DNA of 64,000 nt, from the NCBI RefSeq assembly GCF_028502605.1, contig NW_026611593.1, positions 682,001 to 746,000 of the forward strand, given 5' to 3'. Made by a program: the position numbers and the translations under genes. Under the pieces are notes generated by a model, which saw only the letters and a program-made list of their open reading frames with translations, searched no databases and was not told the origin of the DNA. How positions within the stretch are numbered: position 1 is the stretch's first letter; each line of letters opens with the position of its first letter. The stretch comes from Trichoderma breve (Eukaryota > Ascomycota > Sordariomycetes > Hypocreales > Hypocreaceae). This document shows positions 12,401 to 23,606 of the stretch, in pieces.

Positions 12401-13156
12401 CAGCAGATCCTTCTGCAGGCACACGCAGCCGAACGGCCTCTATCGATGTTAACCGCTTGACCTGCATGCAGCACCTCGCTCACTTTCTCCAATCTTTCTC
12501 TAATCCATCAGCTCCAGCCGTTATCTCGGCCCTAACAGTGGTGCACCCAAGGCACCCTCAAAAACTGCGCCACCCCTCACTTTCTCTTGGCTTGGCTAGG
12601 GGCCCCCTTATAGCGCCCAACCCAGCTGGAGCCCAGCCCTGGCAGCTTTCAAGCTCCCCGCCTTCTGGGCTACAGCACATGGGCAGCCATAAACCCCCTT
12701 CAAGCCACATGCGCATCTCCAATACCTAAACAGACGCCCATCGCCGCGCAGCTTATCTTATTCTCTTCAAACTTTCCTATTCAACCTTTACCTCCATCCC
12801 TTGCATAATAACAAACAATTCTCTCGCTGCTTGTGGATTTCTTCTTCTCTTTTCCTCATAGTTTACGCGCCTGCTTCCGATTCGACCCTTTTCCCTGCGC
12901 TCCTCATCGCATTCGTCGTCGCAGCCGCTCTCGATTTACCGCCACTTCGTCGCATCATCATCCTCCCGCACATAGCCACATCGAATCTCTTTGTTCTTCC
13001 GTCGATCCCGCAAACTCGCCCATGTGATCCGGCTCGAATTTGAAACCGATTCTCATATTTCCCCTCCTCCTCTCTCTTCTCCTCTCCTCCTCGCGCTTTC
13101 TCCTCCCACGCCTTCTTCAACTCGCCCAAGCTCGGGCCTGTTGATCGAAACCCACC
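9450..13156. other. Long intergenic region with the NIPA gene leader
   Basis: No reading frame here shows a domain, motif or plausible splice pattern. It contains a perfect tandem 16-mer at 10951-10982, listed separately. From about 12730 to 13156 it becomes C/T-rich on the plus strand, with TCTTC and CTCCTC runs, as expected for the promoter and long 5' UTR of a constitutively expressed fungal gene. Confidence 0.5.
10951..10982. repeat. Perfect tandem duplication of a 16-mer
   Basis: The unit ACATTCGATCCCATTG occurs twice head-to-tail without a mismatch. It lies in non-coding DNA and is most simply a replication-slippage duplication. Confidence 0.9.
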
Positions 13157-15050
13157 ATGGACGATGATCTTCTCTTCGCACGATCTGGCATCGTGCCGGG
13201 AGGTGATGGCTCTGTGCGACCGGGATACTACAAAGCCATCGGCATTGGCTTGGCCATAGGATCGGGTCTTTTTATCGGAACGTCATTCGTCCTCAAAAAG
13301 GTTGGCCTGCTGAGGGCAAACGCAAAGTATAACGAAGTTGCTGGCGAAGGCTATGGTTACCTCAAGAATGCTTTCTGGTGGGGTGGCATGATTCTCATGA
13401 TTATTGGCGAGGTCTGCAACTTTGTCGCCTATGCTTTTACCGACGCCATCTTGGTCACACCGCTCGGCGCCTTGTCCGTCGTCATCACTACGATCCTGTC
13501 GGCCATCTTCCTCAAGGAGCGACTCAGTCTGGTTGGAAAGGTCGCCTGTTTTCTCTGCATAGTAGGCTCTGTGGTCATCGTCATGAACGCGCCGCAGGAG
13601 TCTTCAGTCGCCGATATCCAGCAGATGCAACACTATGTTATAACGCCGGGGTTTCTGTCGTATACGGGCGTCATTCTCGTCGGATCCGTCATTGTTGCCT
13701 TTTTCGTTGGGCCCAAGTATGGTAAGAAGAATATGCTGGTCTACATTTCGATTTGCAGCTGGATCGGCGGCTTGAGTGTCGTGTCGACCCAGGGCCTGGG
13801 TGCAGCCATCATTGCGTGGGCCAGTGGCAAGCCGCAGTATAAGGAGTGGTTCCTATGGGTGCTGTTCGTCTTTGTTATTGGCACCTTGCTGACCGAAATC
13901 ATCTTCCTCAACGTGAGTCTGCCGAAACCACCTCCTGAAAACAAGAGACTGAAACTGACACATCTCTCCCTTGCAGAAAGCCCTCAACCTCTTCAATGCC
14001 GCCATCGTGACACCCACCTATTATGTTTATTTCACTAGTACCACCATCATCACATCTGCAGTCTTATTCCAAGGCTTCAAGGGGACGGCCCAGTCGATAG
14101 TTACGGTTGTGCTCGGTTTCCTGACGATATGCTCTGGCGTCGTGTTACTGCAGCTCTCCAAGTCGGCCAAGGACGTTCCCGACACCGCTGTATTCAATGG
14201 AGACCTGGACCAGATTCACACCATTGCTGAACAGGCACAGCCCGAGACGGAGCCAAAGGCAGATGCAATCCGAGGCGCGGCCGCTATTGTCAGGCGCATT
14301 TCCAACGCGCGACTAAGAATGGAGGCCGAAGAACTGAAACGTCTTCACGAGGAGAAAATGGCTGAAGCCATGGCCCCCATCAGCGAAGATGGACAGCCAA
14401 TGTACGAATGGGATGGCTTGAGGCGAAGACGAACCATTGCGTCCAGTATGCGCACCAGATCAACTAGGCTTTCAACCCCGATACCGGTTTCTCCAGCTCC
14501 GCCAACTCCTCACCCGCCTCTGGGCATGTCGCATTTCCCAACGGAAGAGGAGCTCGCAGAGCATGATCGTCACAACATGTTTGCTAACATTGCGGGCACA
14601 ATCCGCGGCCGCCGGTCCCGCAACCACCCGCATCATGTCCTGGTAGTCAACGAGCAGGATGAGGATGATGACGAAGAGGCCCAGTACGGCAACATCGACA
14701 AGGTCCGCAGCCCGATGCATCCGCTGCCCCTCACCCACATTGCTATGCCCCAGCAGAAGCCCGATGACGAAGCCGGCGCTTATTATGGCCCGACCCGCGA
14801 GCAGACGCACTTCTCTCCAGACACCGCGTACCACGGCGCCACAGGTCAGGTCGATCCCCAGCTTCTTGGTCCAACACCGCCACCCCACGGGAACCGGCGC
14901 ACGTTTTCCTTCAACAAAGTCTTTCGACGAACGCCCCAGCCTTCTGAAGAGGAACAGGTTGGGCTCGTCAAGGAGCCTAGTGGCGACGGCAGAAGAGCGC
15001 CGGGACCACCAGATGGAGGATCACAGCCTCCACCCCCAGCTTTCATCTAG
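13157..15050 (+). CDS. NIPA-family magnesium transporter (609 aa); join(13157..13912,13977..15050)
   Basis: Multi-span membrane protein of the NIPA / DUF803 family (PF05653), which mediates Mg2+ uptake. One 64 bp intron (GTGAGT...CTTGCAG) joins the parts in phase 0. Residues about 23-330 hold roughly nine hydrophobic helices with family-typical stretches: GIGLAIGSGLFIGTSFVLKK, DAILVTPLGALSVV, LKERLS and, after the splice, NAAIVTPTYYVYFT. A hydrophilic cytosolic tail of about 270 residues follows. It is rich in Pro, Arg and acidic residues (DEDDDEEAQYG) and is longer than in animal NIPAs, as is common in filamentous fungi. ATG context CACCATGG is strong. Likely in the plasma membrane or endosomes; metal specificity is inferred from family. 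Confidence 0.92.
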
Positions 15051-15941
15051 GCTGGAAAACTAGGGAAGTGGTGGTGACATTTTGCATTCTGGCGGCGTTT
15101 TTCGGTATCATTTGATGAACATGCGTCTTGCGGTTTTCTGGCTTCGACGCTGCACACCGTGTATTTATCTGTGACGCGTTGTTCTTTTTATGATTGCTTT
15201 TGTTTAATCTCTCTCTCTTATCTCTCTGTTTTTTTCTCTGTTTGTCTCTCTTGAATGGTCCATGGTATAGAGACGAGTGCTACTCTTGGTTTGGGCTGGG
15301 ACGGACAGTCATGACATGGCGGATACCCACATCGCGTGCAAGCAAAGTCAAAGTAAAGGGGCTTGAAGATATATGCGTTTAGCTCTGGGCGTATGGAGAA
15401 AAAAGGGCGGCATCGTGCTTTTGTGCAAACACAAATGACGGTTGGGAAAGGGGGCAATGTGCTTTTGTATATGGGGTATAGAACAGGATAGCTCATGACG
15501 AGCTTGTGCTTGGACTAGCAATACATGATGTACATGATTGGGACAACTATCATTCCTAGTAATATGGTCTTTGAAGAGAAATGTGTTGATCCATTATCCA
15601 TCTGGTAGCAGAAAATAGTGTATTTACAGGCTGAAGTGACAACGCTACCTGCGAGAAACGAAAGAAGAGAATCCTATAAACGCCATGCGATGCCTTTTAT
15701 CACACTGATTGTCAATGCCGCTCCTATACCGGTACCAATTTGAAATTCCACAAGAAGAGAAGCTGGGATCTTTTCGCATCGCCCGCTATAATATAATCGA
15801 AAACATGTCGAAAGAAGAGAAGAGAAGCCATTGTTGTTCGAATGCGCCGAGTGACATCACTCAAGCCACATGAGCTGTCGACGGCGAGAAGAGCGAAAGT
15901 TACCAATCGATGGCTCAGCCATTGTGCGAAAGAGAGAAAAG
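15051..15941. other. 3' region between NIPA and CHIP-like genes
   Basis: The two genes converge on this stretch. Near 15194-15252 it is T- and CT-rich. Close to its right end it contains a diverged copy of the CHIP gene terminus, listed separately. No gene is seen. Confidence 0.5.
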
Positions 15942-15972
15942 CTACCAATCGACGGCCCAGCCATTCTGCTCC
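15897..15972. repeat. Imperfect 42-bp-period direct repeat spanning the CHIP-like stop codon
   Basis: Plus-strand ACCAATCGATGGCTCAGCCA (from about 15902) is repeated as ACCAATCGACGGCCCAGCCA (from about 15945), both followed by TT and a G/C-rich tail. The right copy encodes the last codons and stop of the CHIP-like gene. The left copy lies just beyond the stop, in the 3' UTR. Confidence 0.75.
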
Positions 15973-16885
15973 AGAAACTCCTCGCACGCCTGTCGCAGGG
16001 CTAGGTTGGGCCGCAGGTCGGAGGCGGAGAGAGGCTCGCGGGTGAGGGGGTCGGAGGGGTGGCGGCGAAGATGTTCCATGATGGTGGCACGTTCGTAGGA
16101 TTTGCCTGTTTTTGTCTGCGAGGAGATGTAAGTATACTGTCTCTGTTATATAATTGAATATCCAAAGGGAAAGACTTACAATGACGGGATCGACCATAAT
16201 GTCAAAGCTAATATCGTCAATCGCCCAGTCAGGAACCTCGCGCTTCTTCTGGTTCTGCGTCCTCGAAGCTTCGAAGACACTGCTCAGCGTCGCAATCTTT
16301 TCATTCGCCTCCTCCTCAATCATCCGGCGCTCAATCTCGCTCTCCTCCGCCATGAGCATCTCATCGCGATCCCTCCTTAACAAATCGAGCATGCGCTCCT
16401 CCACCTCGCGCTCCAACCGCAGCCGCTTCTTCTCGCGATCCCCCCAGCGATCCTTCTTGCATTTCAGGACCATGGCCGTGACGGCGCCCAGGGATTTGTC
16501 GTTTGTGGCGGCGCAGAGCTTGTGCGCGGCGAGGGCGTTTTCGAGGGCGCTGTCGAAGTCGCGGATGGAGAGCTGGGCCTGGGCGAGGTAGTAGTGGGCC
16601 TTCATGTTTTGGGGGGAGAGGGACAGGCAGGTCGTGCAGTCGGCAATGACGGATTCCCAGTGGCCGAGCTTGAGCCGGGCCATGGCGCGGTTGGTGTAGA
16701 GGGCTGGGTTTTTGGCGTCGGCGATGATGCTGTGATGTTGCTTTTGTGTGAGATTGGGGTTGAGGAGAGAGAGAGAGAGGTTGGATTAGGACTTACGCTT
16801 TGGAGTAGAGGCCATCGGCGCCGATGTAGTCGCCGGCTTGGAAGTGGCGGTTGCCTTCTTCCTTGAGTTGTAGCGATTTAGACAT
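15942..16885 (-). CDS. CHIP-like E3 ubiquitin ligase, TPR plus U-box (270 aa); complement(join(15942..16115,16180..16729,16797..16885))
   Basis: Three exons join in phase. The N-terminus (MSKSLQLKEEGNRHFQAGDY, then YSKA-IIADAKNPALYTNRAMARL) is a TPR clamp, and further TPR helices reach about residue 110. A charged, coiled-coil-like segment (REKKRLRLEREVEERMLDLL) leads to DISFDIMVDPVI at the end of exon 2. Exon 3 adds TKTGKSYERATIMEHLRRHP, then DPLTREPL and the terminal WAVDW, which is the U-box. This matches STUB1/CHIP, the co-chaperone ligase that binds Hsp70/Hsp90 tails and ubiquitinates clients. Length fits the family (about 270-300). It acts in the cytosol. The long frame that reads past exon 2 is an intron read-through. 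Confidence 0.9.
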
Positions 16886-17982
16886 GTTGGAACGGGAGGC
16901 GATATTTGTATTGTATTATATAAGGTAGGTGGGCGGATGTAGAAGCGAGGACTATATAAACGGGTTTGATCGCAACAAAAAGAGCCGAGGTAGGATTGAT
17001 TGATGTGTATGCCTAACAGCGGGAGAAAGGCGTGCCCACGCACGAGAGGGGATTCGATATGCGCTGCGCTGTTTCGGCCAGCCAAGCCTCCCAGGATTTT
17101 TATATCTCTGCCGTCGTACGTTGTGTTCTTTGTATCACCGGACTTTGTAGAGAGCTGGTGCCCGATTGCGCATCACACACAGGCCGTTAGAGGGGGGTGG
17201 GAAAATCGACTGGTAAATGAACGAACGTCTAGTCTTCACCGAGGCATTGATAAAGAGATGGCCAGCGATTTGATATGTCGCAAGATTTATCGCGTGATTA
17301 GTTTGGCAAGAGCGAGAAGGAACAAAGACAAAGGAGCAGGTTTGGGGTGGCGCCGTGGATGTTTGGCATTTCAAGGTTGATATTGGGAGCGCATTGGATT
17401 GGATTGGAGCTGGGCCAACGGTGGCAGAAAGCGGTAATTGGACCCTGAAATCTACATCGGGCGGCTGTGGCGGGGTCCCGCACTGGCGGAGTTTTGGAGG
17501 GGGATTTCTAATGATAGGAGATGGAACATTCGAGAATGCATTTTGACATTTTGAGGTGGAAGACCGCATGTTTGGATATCGTGGAATACAACTGAGAGAG
17601 ACAGTTTGATACAGATAAAACGAATAGAAAATAGTGCCCGTAGGAGATATTCAGCTGGCTTTCTTTGGGATGGCACAGACGTCAAGTTAATGTAAAGTGC
17701 ATGTGAGGCGAGGCGATCTACATGCTGTCAGTGACTGGAATGTTCCTGTAGAACAAGGTGGAGTACGCCGCCACATGGCCTGGAACCTTGTTGGTTCACT
17801 TCACGACTGAAACTTAGATGATGCACTTAGACAAGTGCCACACATGGAAAAGGATGCTTATTTCAATAAACTCGATGTATTTAAACAACAGGCATTCTAT
17901 TCATTCTCTCATAATACTAGCAATGACTACAAAGTAAACGCTTTTACTCTAATTTGTCTAACAATGCAGCTTCCCTTTTCCC
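16886..17982. other. Intergenic upstream of the CHIP-like gene
   Basis: GC is moderate and no supported gene was found. The open frames here lack domains and intron signals. A TATAAA-like element (ACTATATAAACG near 16950) lies upstream of the CHIP-like ATG on the right-hand side. Confidence 0.4.
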
Positions 17983-19005
17983 TCACTGGTCCATCACCAA
18001 CACGTTCCTGAACCGAGGCTTTCCGGCAATCAAATCATCAATCGCCTTCTGCGCCTCCGCCAGAGGGTATCGCTGAACCAAGCATCGGATCCCGTGTCTA
18101 ACAGCAAACGAAATCGCCTCCTCGCTGTCAATAGCGTGTCCACTTGCCCAGCCGTGAACACTCGTTCCCTTCATCACCAGAGACACAGTGTCAATGGGAA
18201 CAGGTCCGAGAAGAGTCAGGTTCAAGAGCTTTCCTCCAGGCGCCAAGGCCTTGACAAGAGCGCTGATCATCTCGGGGTTGGGAGCGGTTTGTACAATGAT
18301 GTCGGCGCCGCCCAGTTTAAGGATCTCGGCGACGGCATCGGAAGTCTTGGTGTTGATGTAGTGGTGAGCGCCGAGTTCTTTGGCAAAGGTGGCCTTGTCA
18401 TCTCCCGATGAGAGGGCAATCACTTCATAGCCCATCTTGTTGGCGTACTGCACGGCAAGATGACCCAGTCCACCAAGGCCGTTGACAACGACGTTTCCTC
18501 CCTGCTCAACATGCAGCTTGCGGATTCCGTTAAATACAGTGACTCCGGCACACAGGAACGGAGCAATTTCCGCGGGGTCAACCTCCTTAGGCACGCGCAC
18601 AATGGCCTCGTCTCTTAGCAAAACGTACTCAGCATAGCCACCATCAAAGCTAACGCCGTTGACAGCCTGGTTGTCGCAATACTGGAATTGAGAGCGCTGG
18701 CACTGGCGGCAAGTTCCGTCGTGACCACCGTGCCAGGGACCGCCGACTCGCTGACCAACGGTAAGGCGGGTAACATTTTCGCCAACGGCGACAATGTCAC
18801 CGACGAGTTCGTGGCCGGTGACTCGGGGGAACACGGGGCCCACGTGGCCGCTGATGACGGAGACGTCTGAGGAGCAGACACCGCAGGCGAGGACCTTGAC
18901 GAGGACTTGGCCGGGGCCCGGCATCTTGAGCTCGCGCTCTTGTTGAGTGAAGGGGGCGTTGGCCTCGAGGGTGACCATGGCCTTGTAAGTCTTGGGGAGA
19001 GACAT
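17983..19005 (-). CDS. Zinc-dependent alcohol dehydrogenase, MDR family (340 aa)
   Basis: Single-exon MDR enzyme that interconverts alcohols and aldehydes with NAD(P). The catalytic zinc site is visible: Cys44 in GVCSSD, His65-Glu66 in GHE, and Cys152 in FLCAGVTVF. The dinucleotide-binding loop is GLGGLGHL at about 176-183. In the structural-zinc loop the usual four Cys become D96-x2-C99-x2-C102-x7-C110: the first Cys is Asp. Length is normal for the family. No signal peptide is present, so it is probably cytosolic. The nearest neighbour on the left (CHIP-like) is on the same strand but far away and functionally unrelated. Substrate cannot be told from sequence. Confidence 0.92.
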   Translation of the reverse strand: MSLPKTYKAMVTLEANAPFTQQERELKMPGPGQVLVKVLACGVCSSDVSVISGHVGPVFPRVTGHELVGDIVAVGENVTRLTVGQRVGGPWHGGHDGTCRQCQRSQFQYCDNQAVNGVSFDGGYAEYVLLRDEAIVRVPKEVDPAEIAPFLCAGVTVFNGIRKLHVEQGGNVVVNGLGGLGHLAVQYANKMGYEVIALSSGDDKATFAKELGAHHYINTKTSDAVAEILKLGGADIIVQTAPNPEMISALVKALAPGGKLLNLTLLGPVPIDTVSLVMKGTSVHGWASGHAIDSEEAISFAVRHGIRCLVQRYPLAEAQKAIDDLIAGKPRFRNVLVMDQ

Positions 19006-21008
19006 GGTGATGTTTGTGGTGATGTCTTTTGTTAAAATAGGGAGATGCTGTGGTTTGAGAGTATTGTATCACTTGGGTGATGATGTTATAGATTGTGATG
19101 TTGCTGGTTGTTGAGTTTGATCCTCATTTCAACGGTTGACAGTTGGTTGATATATATATGCGTCTTGACATATCATAGATGCCTCTTGTATCCATACACC
19201 AACAGGATAGTCTTTCCAGACATGACAAAGCATCGGAGATGGAATAATTGTAGACACAACAAATCCGATATAACATGCGGAAAAAACGCAATGTCTTAAG
19301 AAAAATAGAAAAATTAACAGCTGAAAGAGCTTCTGGTTCAACCAATGCGCTGTTTCAATATCAGTATTTCCGAGGAACCTTTTGGCAGTAGCGCTAGTTG
19401 CAGGTTGAACTCGGACTTTGAGTTGGTCTGTGTGGGTTCCCAAGCGCGAAAAGTCCGGGCTGAACATGTCAAGGCCAGTAGCACCTTGCACTTGTGCAGC
19501 CCGATTTCGAACAAGGTTAAGCGTAATTCCTATTTGGGTCTTTTTTTTATAGAAGTGTTACTGTGAATGGGTGAGTTTATTGTTGCCCTGGTGTAAGGTA
19601 TGTAGCAGAGCTTTAATGAGGCTGCGTATGCGACGTCAAATCTACAGGTACCTGGAGTGCAGAAATACATATATGGCAAATAATTACCGTTTATTAATGG
19701 ATTCAGGCTTTTCATAACAGTAGATTTTAGAGGAATAGTATCATGTTTTACTTGGCTGACTTGGTGCACTCTGCTATTGCTGCTTTTTCTCATCCAAAGT
19801 TTGGTGGGGGTTCTTAACTCCGAGACGCGAGCTTCTTGAAGGCCACAGTTGAGCTGAAAAAAAATGAATAATCAATTTTATAAATGGATTACAAAGTGAA
19901 GAAATAAATAGTTAAACATTTACGTCGCTCTATAGACAAAATCTCGTGTATTTGACACCTATTAGTTTCATGAAAAGACGATATTCGACTTACACGTCCA
20001 TGAAGAGAGTGGCAAGTGCACGAACTACGTATTGCCTATTTTGCATCAAGGTTAAGCTAGTGCTTAATCATCTGCGGGAGACTTGATGGCGATTCATCTT
20101 GCCGAAGCTTAGTTCAGACGAGCTTAATTTGAATGCAAACGATATGGTAGTGCTTGTTATTGTAGAAGTAGGCGTATTCTCTACATCTCAATCAAGCGTC
20201 CCTTGACTTTGATCACTGCTGCGACAACTGTATTGAGCTTACCCTTGACAGCTACATAGTATGGATGTACTTTTTTATTCGCGCGATACTTTATGAAGCA
20301 GAGCACCTGAGGGATGGAAATCCAATGAATAACGTGATGTACTCGCGGAGGGTATCAGATAATAACATAAATTTCGCTGCATTTGCAGAGACAATGATGT
20401 TTGTATCGAGAAGTCAGTGGAGATCGGATTTTGTTACTGGTAAATATGGAAAAGTGGACCCTCGGGATTCCCTCTACAGGCATTCATGAATGATTCAGCA
20501 ATACAAAAGATAACCTTAAAACACTTTACAAGCCTTACTAAAGTATACTTGACAAGTGAAGCGTCAATGATCTCTGCTGAGCCGTCTTATCCCCGGGATG
20601 ACGTTGATGTTAAAACTTGAGTCTGTTTTGTTTTCTGTGTGGCAACTCTTACTTCCGGTGCGCGAGCCGTACTAGTGACAGGGTTCGGGAATGCTGGCTA
20701 CGATTGTGACTGTAAACCCGACAAGGTCTTATCCCGATCGGCCCCACTCGGGGATACCCTCACGTTTGGTCCATCTCAACGGAAGTCTTTCCTAGCATTC
20801 CGAAGCAGTAAGCAGGAGAATTACACTCATAGAAAAGTAAAATATAAAACATTCGCTGTCTCAACCCGTTGAAGTGATAAAGCAATTAGAATTGACTGAA
20901 TCAAAAGACAGCCATCGTGGTTCAGCACTAGCAGCTAAACTTACATATTCACATACTGTACCATTTACAACTTTCACTCTTCATAGCAATCACATCCAGC
21001 GCCTCAAC
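19006..21008. other. AT-rich intergenic region upstream of ADH and SDR genes
   Basis: The ADH and SDR genes diverge from this 2 kb stretch. It is AT-rich, with A/T runs near 19546 and 19858, and has no convincing reading frame. An in-frame extension of the SDR to 20874 exists but overlaps the TATA-proximal leader. Confidence 0.45.
20843..20849 (+). promoter_or_regulatory. TATA-like box of the SDR gene
   Basis: TATAAAA lies 160 bp upstream of the chosen ATG (21009). It lies just left of the alternative in-frame ATG at 20874, which argues that the longer N-terminus is leader. Confidence 0.4.
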
Positions 21009-21902
21009 ATGTCTCAAGTATATCTTATTACGGGAGCATCTACCGGCTTTGGCGCCCTGGCAGCTCGAGCCATTGCCAAAAGAGGCCATACCGTCTTCGC
21101 GGGCATGTACTCCCACAGCGGAAACACCAAAGAGTACGAAGATGCCATTTCAAAATACGCCAAAGAACACAAAGTGGACCTCCGCGCTGTTCCACTTGAT
21201 CTTCTATCACAAGACTCCGTCAATGCAGCTGTGAATAGCGTCGTTGGATCGACCGGTAGGATCGACGCCGTGGTCCACAATGCCGGCCACATGAGCTGGG
21301 GTCCGACCGAGAGCTTTAGCGCAAAGCAGCTGCTTCAGCTCTACGATGTTAACGTGGTTGGCTGCCAGAGACTTAACCAGGCGGCACTACCGCATATGCG
21401 AAAGGCACGATCTGGACACCTGATTTGGATCTGCAGCAGCTCGACATATGGCGGAAAGTCTCCCATGATTGGGCCCTATTTCGCCGCCAAGGCCGCGCAG
21501 GATGCTCTGGCACAGTCTTATGCTCACGAAGTATCGCTTTGGGGGATTGAGTCTACTTTAGTATCACCAGGAGTATTCACAAAGGGTACCGACCATTTCA
21601 AGGACGCTGCAAACCCTGCGTATCCCGATATCGCGGCCGAGTACGAAGCTGGTCCTACCAAGGGCCTTAGCGAGCAGACGATGAGCGGCACGGCAAGCTT
21701 GCCACCGCCGGATGCTGACCCTTCCATGGTTGCGGATGCGCTGGCTGAGCTTTCAGACATTCCGAGGGGCAAGAAGCCGTTTAGAATGTTTGTCGACCCA
21801 GTTGGGGATGGTGGAGACGGCGCTGCGATGGTGGTCGACAACAACAAAGTCAACTTTTATCGCCGGATGGGAATAGAAAGGTTCTTGAAGGTTCAGTTGT
21901 GA
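21009..21902 (+). CDS. Short-chain dehydrogenase/reductase (297 aa)
   Basis: Classical SDR with Rossmann fold. The cofactor loop TGASTGFG is at 8-15, NAG at 91-93, catalytic Ser around 143-145 (ICSSSTYG), and the active-site pair Tyr157 and Lys161 in YFAAK. The family oxidises or reduces hydroxyl/keto groups with NAD(P)H. The start at 21009 places the beta strand VYLITGA immediately after the Met, as in other SDRs. An upstream in-frame ATG at 20874 would add 45 residues with no similarity. Single exon; the C-terminal part is well formed. Substrate is unknown. Confidence 0.9.
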   Translation: MSQVYLITGASTGFGALAARAIAKRGHTVFAGMYSHSGNTKEYEDAISKYAKEHKVDLRAVPLDLLSQDSVNAAVNSVVGSTGRIDAVVHNAGHMSWGPTESFSAKQLLQLYDVNVVGCQRLNQAALPHMRKARSGHLIWICSSSTYGGKSPMIGPYFAAKAAQDALAQSYAHEVSLWGIESTLVSPGVFTKGTDHFKDAANPAYPDIAAEYEAGPTKGLSEQTMSGTASLPPPDADPSMVADALAELSDIPRGKKPFRMFVDPVGDGGDGAAMVVDNNKVNFYRRMGIERFLKVQL

Positions 21903-22163
21903 GATTCCTTTTTGGAGTTATCTTATTAAATACCCGAATGTTGGGCTGTTTATGTATTTATAAGAGTAATTGTTACTCTTTCTATGTAATTCTATGAACC
22001 GAGAATGACATGTGTAGCCCCATTTAAGCCCCTGCTGTCATGGCGATGTATCCCTTTAGCCAAGCTATCTAATTATGTCCATTGCATATAAAACCACGCC
22101 CACTTCAACTGTGACATGATGTCAGATCGTAAGATTGGCCCATGGCCCCGTGGATGTTCCCAA

Positions 22164-23546
22164 TCAGTATGGGATGCGAGGGGCAAATCGCATTTGCGAA
22201 GCGCCAACGTCATACACAGCCAGCACATTATGTAGCCATGTGGCGCCGAGAATAGATGGCCTACCAGCAGCTGTAGGTTGTACGCCCAGAGCACACATGT
22301 CATCAACTCTCACATTCTGGAGAATGAGATCTTTTGGCGACATGTAGAAAGTCTGGTCCGCGATCTCGATGCCAAACTCGGGTGCAGTGGTGTTGCAGGG
22401 CACAAGGAAATTGCCTAAAGCCTCGGGAGGAGAGACTGGTGCCTCAGGGAATTTCGCATATAGGACTTTAGTTACGGTTGGTGATAGCATTGTGAGGAAT
22501 GTACCGCTGTCGACAACATTAAATATGCCAGCTCCAGGAATTTTTTCATCGTCTCCTTTGGAGTCGCCAACGACGTAGTTTTCCGCAACAATGGTGTAGA
22601 AAGTAAAGTTTGTCCTTCTACGAGCATCTCCGCTGTTCAAATTGTCGGCGATCAGGATAGGAGTGCTGGCAAAACTGGGCTTGATCGGTACTGGGGGCAG
22701 CCCTCCCAAAGCAAAAGTTCCACCGTTGTTGCGCTCCATGGCAATACCGAACAAAGGTGCCGTAAGATTCTTTCGGAAGACGTTGGCTAAAAAGCTGTTG
22801 TATGGAATTGTAGCATTGGCGACATCTGGGGCAAGGACAGTTTCATTGCCAGCGAATGCGCCAGGAAACGCACTCGTGAGCAAAGGATAGGACAAGCCGA
22901 TCAAGCCGTCGACTTGTCCTTGAGCCCCAAAGTTGATGAGATTGGCAATGGAAATCTCCTGGTCGGGGATAGTAATGCCTGCTACAGAAACGGACTCGTA
23001 CCCCAGGCTGCCGGCAACAATCTGACCACTACCATATCTGACGTCAAGATGTTGGTCGCGTATTTCACCTCCCGAATACGTGCCCTTGAAGGTGGTGGTG
23101 AAGTTGCAAACGCTGTTGCTTTGTATGGTCAGATTTGCTGAGACGCACTGGAAATTTTCGCCTGGTATCCAGAGATCACTTGAACCAGTATCGAAGATGA
23201 GCTTCAAAGTCTGGTTCCCAACTGTGACTTCGCCAGCTAGCTCTGTGTTTGAAAAGACTGAAGCGAGAGTGCCCTCTCCGAACTTTTGGAAGGTGGATGA
23301 ACCGGATGTGTCGCTGCGTGAGAGGATCCCCGATGCTTCATGCGCAGATGATGATCGAGCTTTAACGCGAGTGAGTCGGATGGTGTTGGTTGTGACAGTA
23401 TTTGGACTTGGATCCTGGAATGGAGCTGGGGACCTCATTTGAAGCAGTGACTCTGGCTGAGTTTTCTCTATGCTTCGCGGTAGTAGGGGGCTCGACGCGG
23501 CCAAATAGGCCTGCATGAGGACCGACCATGGGAGTACTGTCTTCAT
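22164..23546 (-). CDS. Secreted pepsin-like aspartic protease, A1 family (460 aa)
   Basis: Both catalytic motifs of the A1 family are present: FDTGSSDLW with Asp119 and VVDSGT with Asp346. The flap region is RYGSGQIVAGSLGYESV. An N-terminal signal (MKTVLPWSVLMQAYLAAS) and a propeptide of about 70 residues with Ser/Arg-rich segments precede the mature enzyme. Several N-glycosylation sequons and four Cys in the mature part suit secretion. The family cleaves proteins at acidic pH and is pepstatin-sensitive. No intron. The start at 23546 is chosen because the next upstream in-frame Met (23618) would place a run of Phe from a poly-T tract in the protein. It is convergent with the SDR gene. Confidence 0.92.
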   Translation of the reverse strand: MKTVLPWSVLMQAYLAASSPLLPRSIEKTQPESLLQMRSPAPFQDPSPNTVTTNTIRLTRVKARSSSAHEASGILSRSDTSGSSTFQKFGEGTLASVFSNTELAGEVTVGNQTLKLIFDTGSSDLWIPGENFQCVSANLTIQSNSVCNFTTTFKGTYSGGEIRDQHLDVRYGSGQIVAGSLGYESVSVAGITIPDQEISIANLINFGAQGQVDGLIGLSYPLLTSAFPGAFAGNETVLAPDVANATIPYNSFLANVFRKNLTAPLFGIAMERNNGGTFALGGLPPVPIKPSFASTPILIADNLNSGDARRRTNFTFYTIVAENYVVGDSKGDDEKIPGAGIFNVVDSGTFLTMLSPTVTKVLYAKFPEAPVSPPEALGNFLVPCNTTAPEFGIEIADQTFYMSPKDLILQNVRVDDMCALGVQPTAAGRPSILGATWLHNVLAVYDVGASQMRFAPRIPY

Positions 23547-23575
23547 GGTGGTAATTGAGACGCTCTTTAAGATTG

Positions 23576-23577
<2 letters not shown>

Positions 23578-23602
<25 letters not shown>
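23578..23602. repeat. Homopolymer A tract (T on the protease strand)
   Basis: About 25 consecutive A lie roughly 32 bp upstream of the aspartic protease ATG. On the transcribed strand this is a poly-T tract in the leader or core promoter. Confidence 0.9.

Positions 23603-23606
<4 letters not shown>

Noticed and set aside
17135..17569. 144-codon minus-strand frame upstream of the CHIP-like gene
   Set aside because: No domain, no good start context and overlaps other unsupported frames; looks random.
20874..21008. 45-residue N-terminal extension of the SDR
   Set aside because: The extension precedes the Rossmann strand, resembles no SDR leader and begins 25 bp from a TATA-like element; start taken at 21009.
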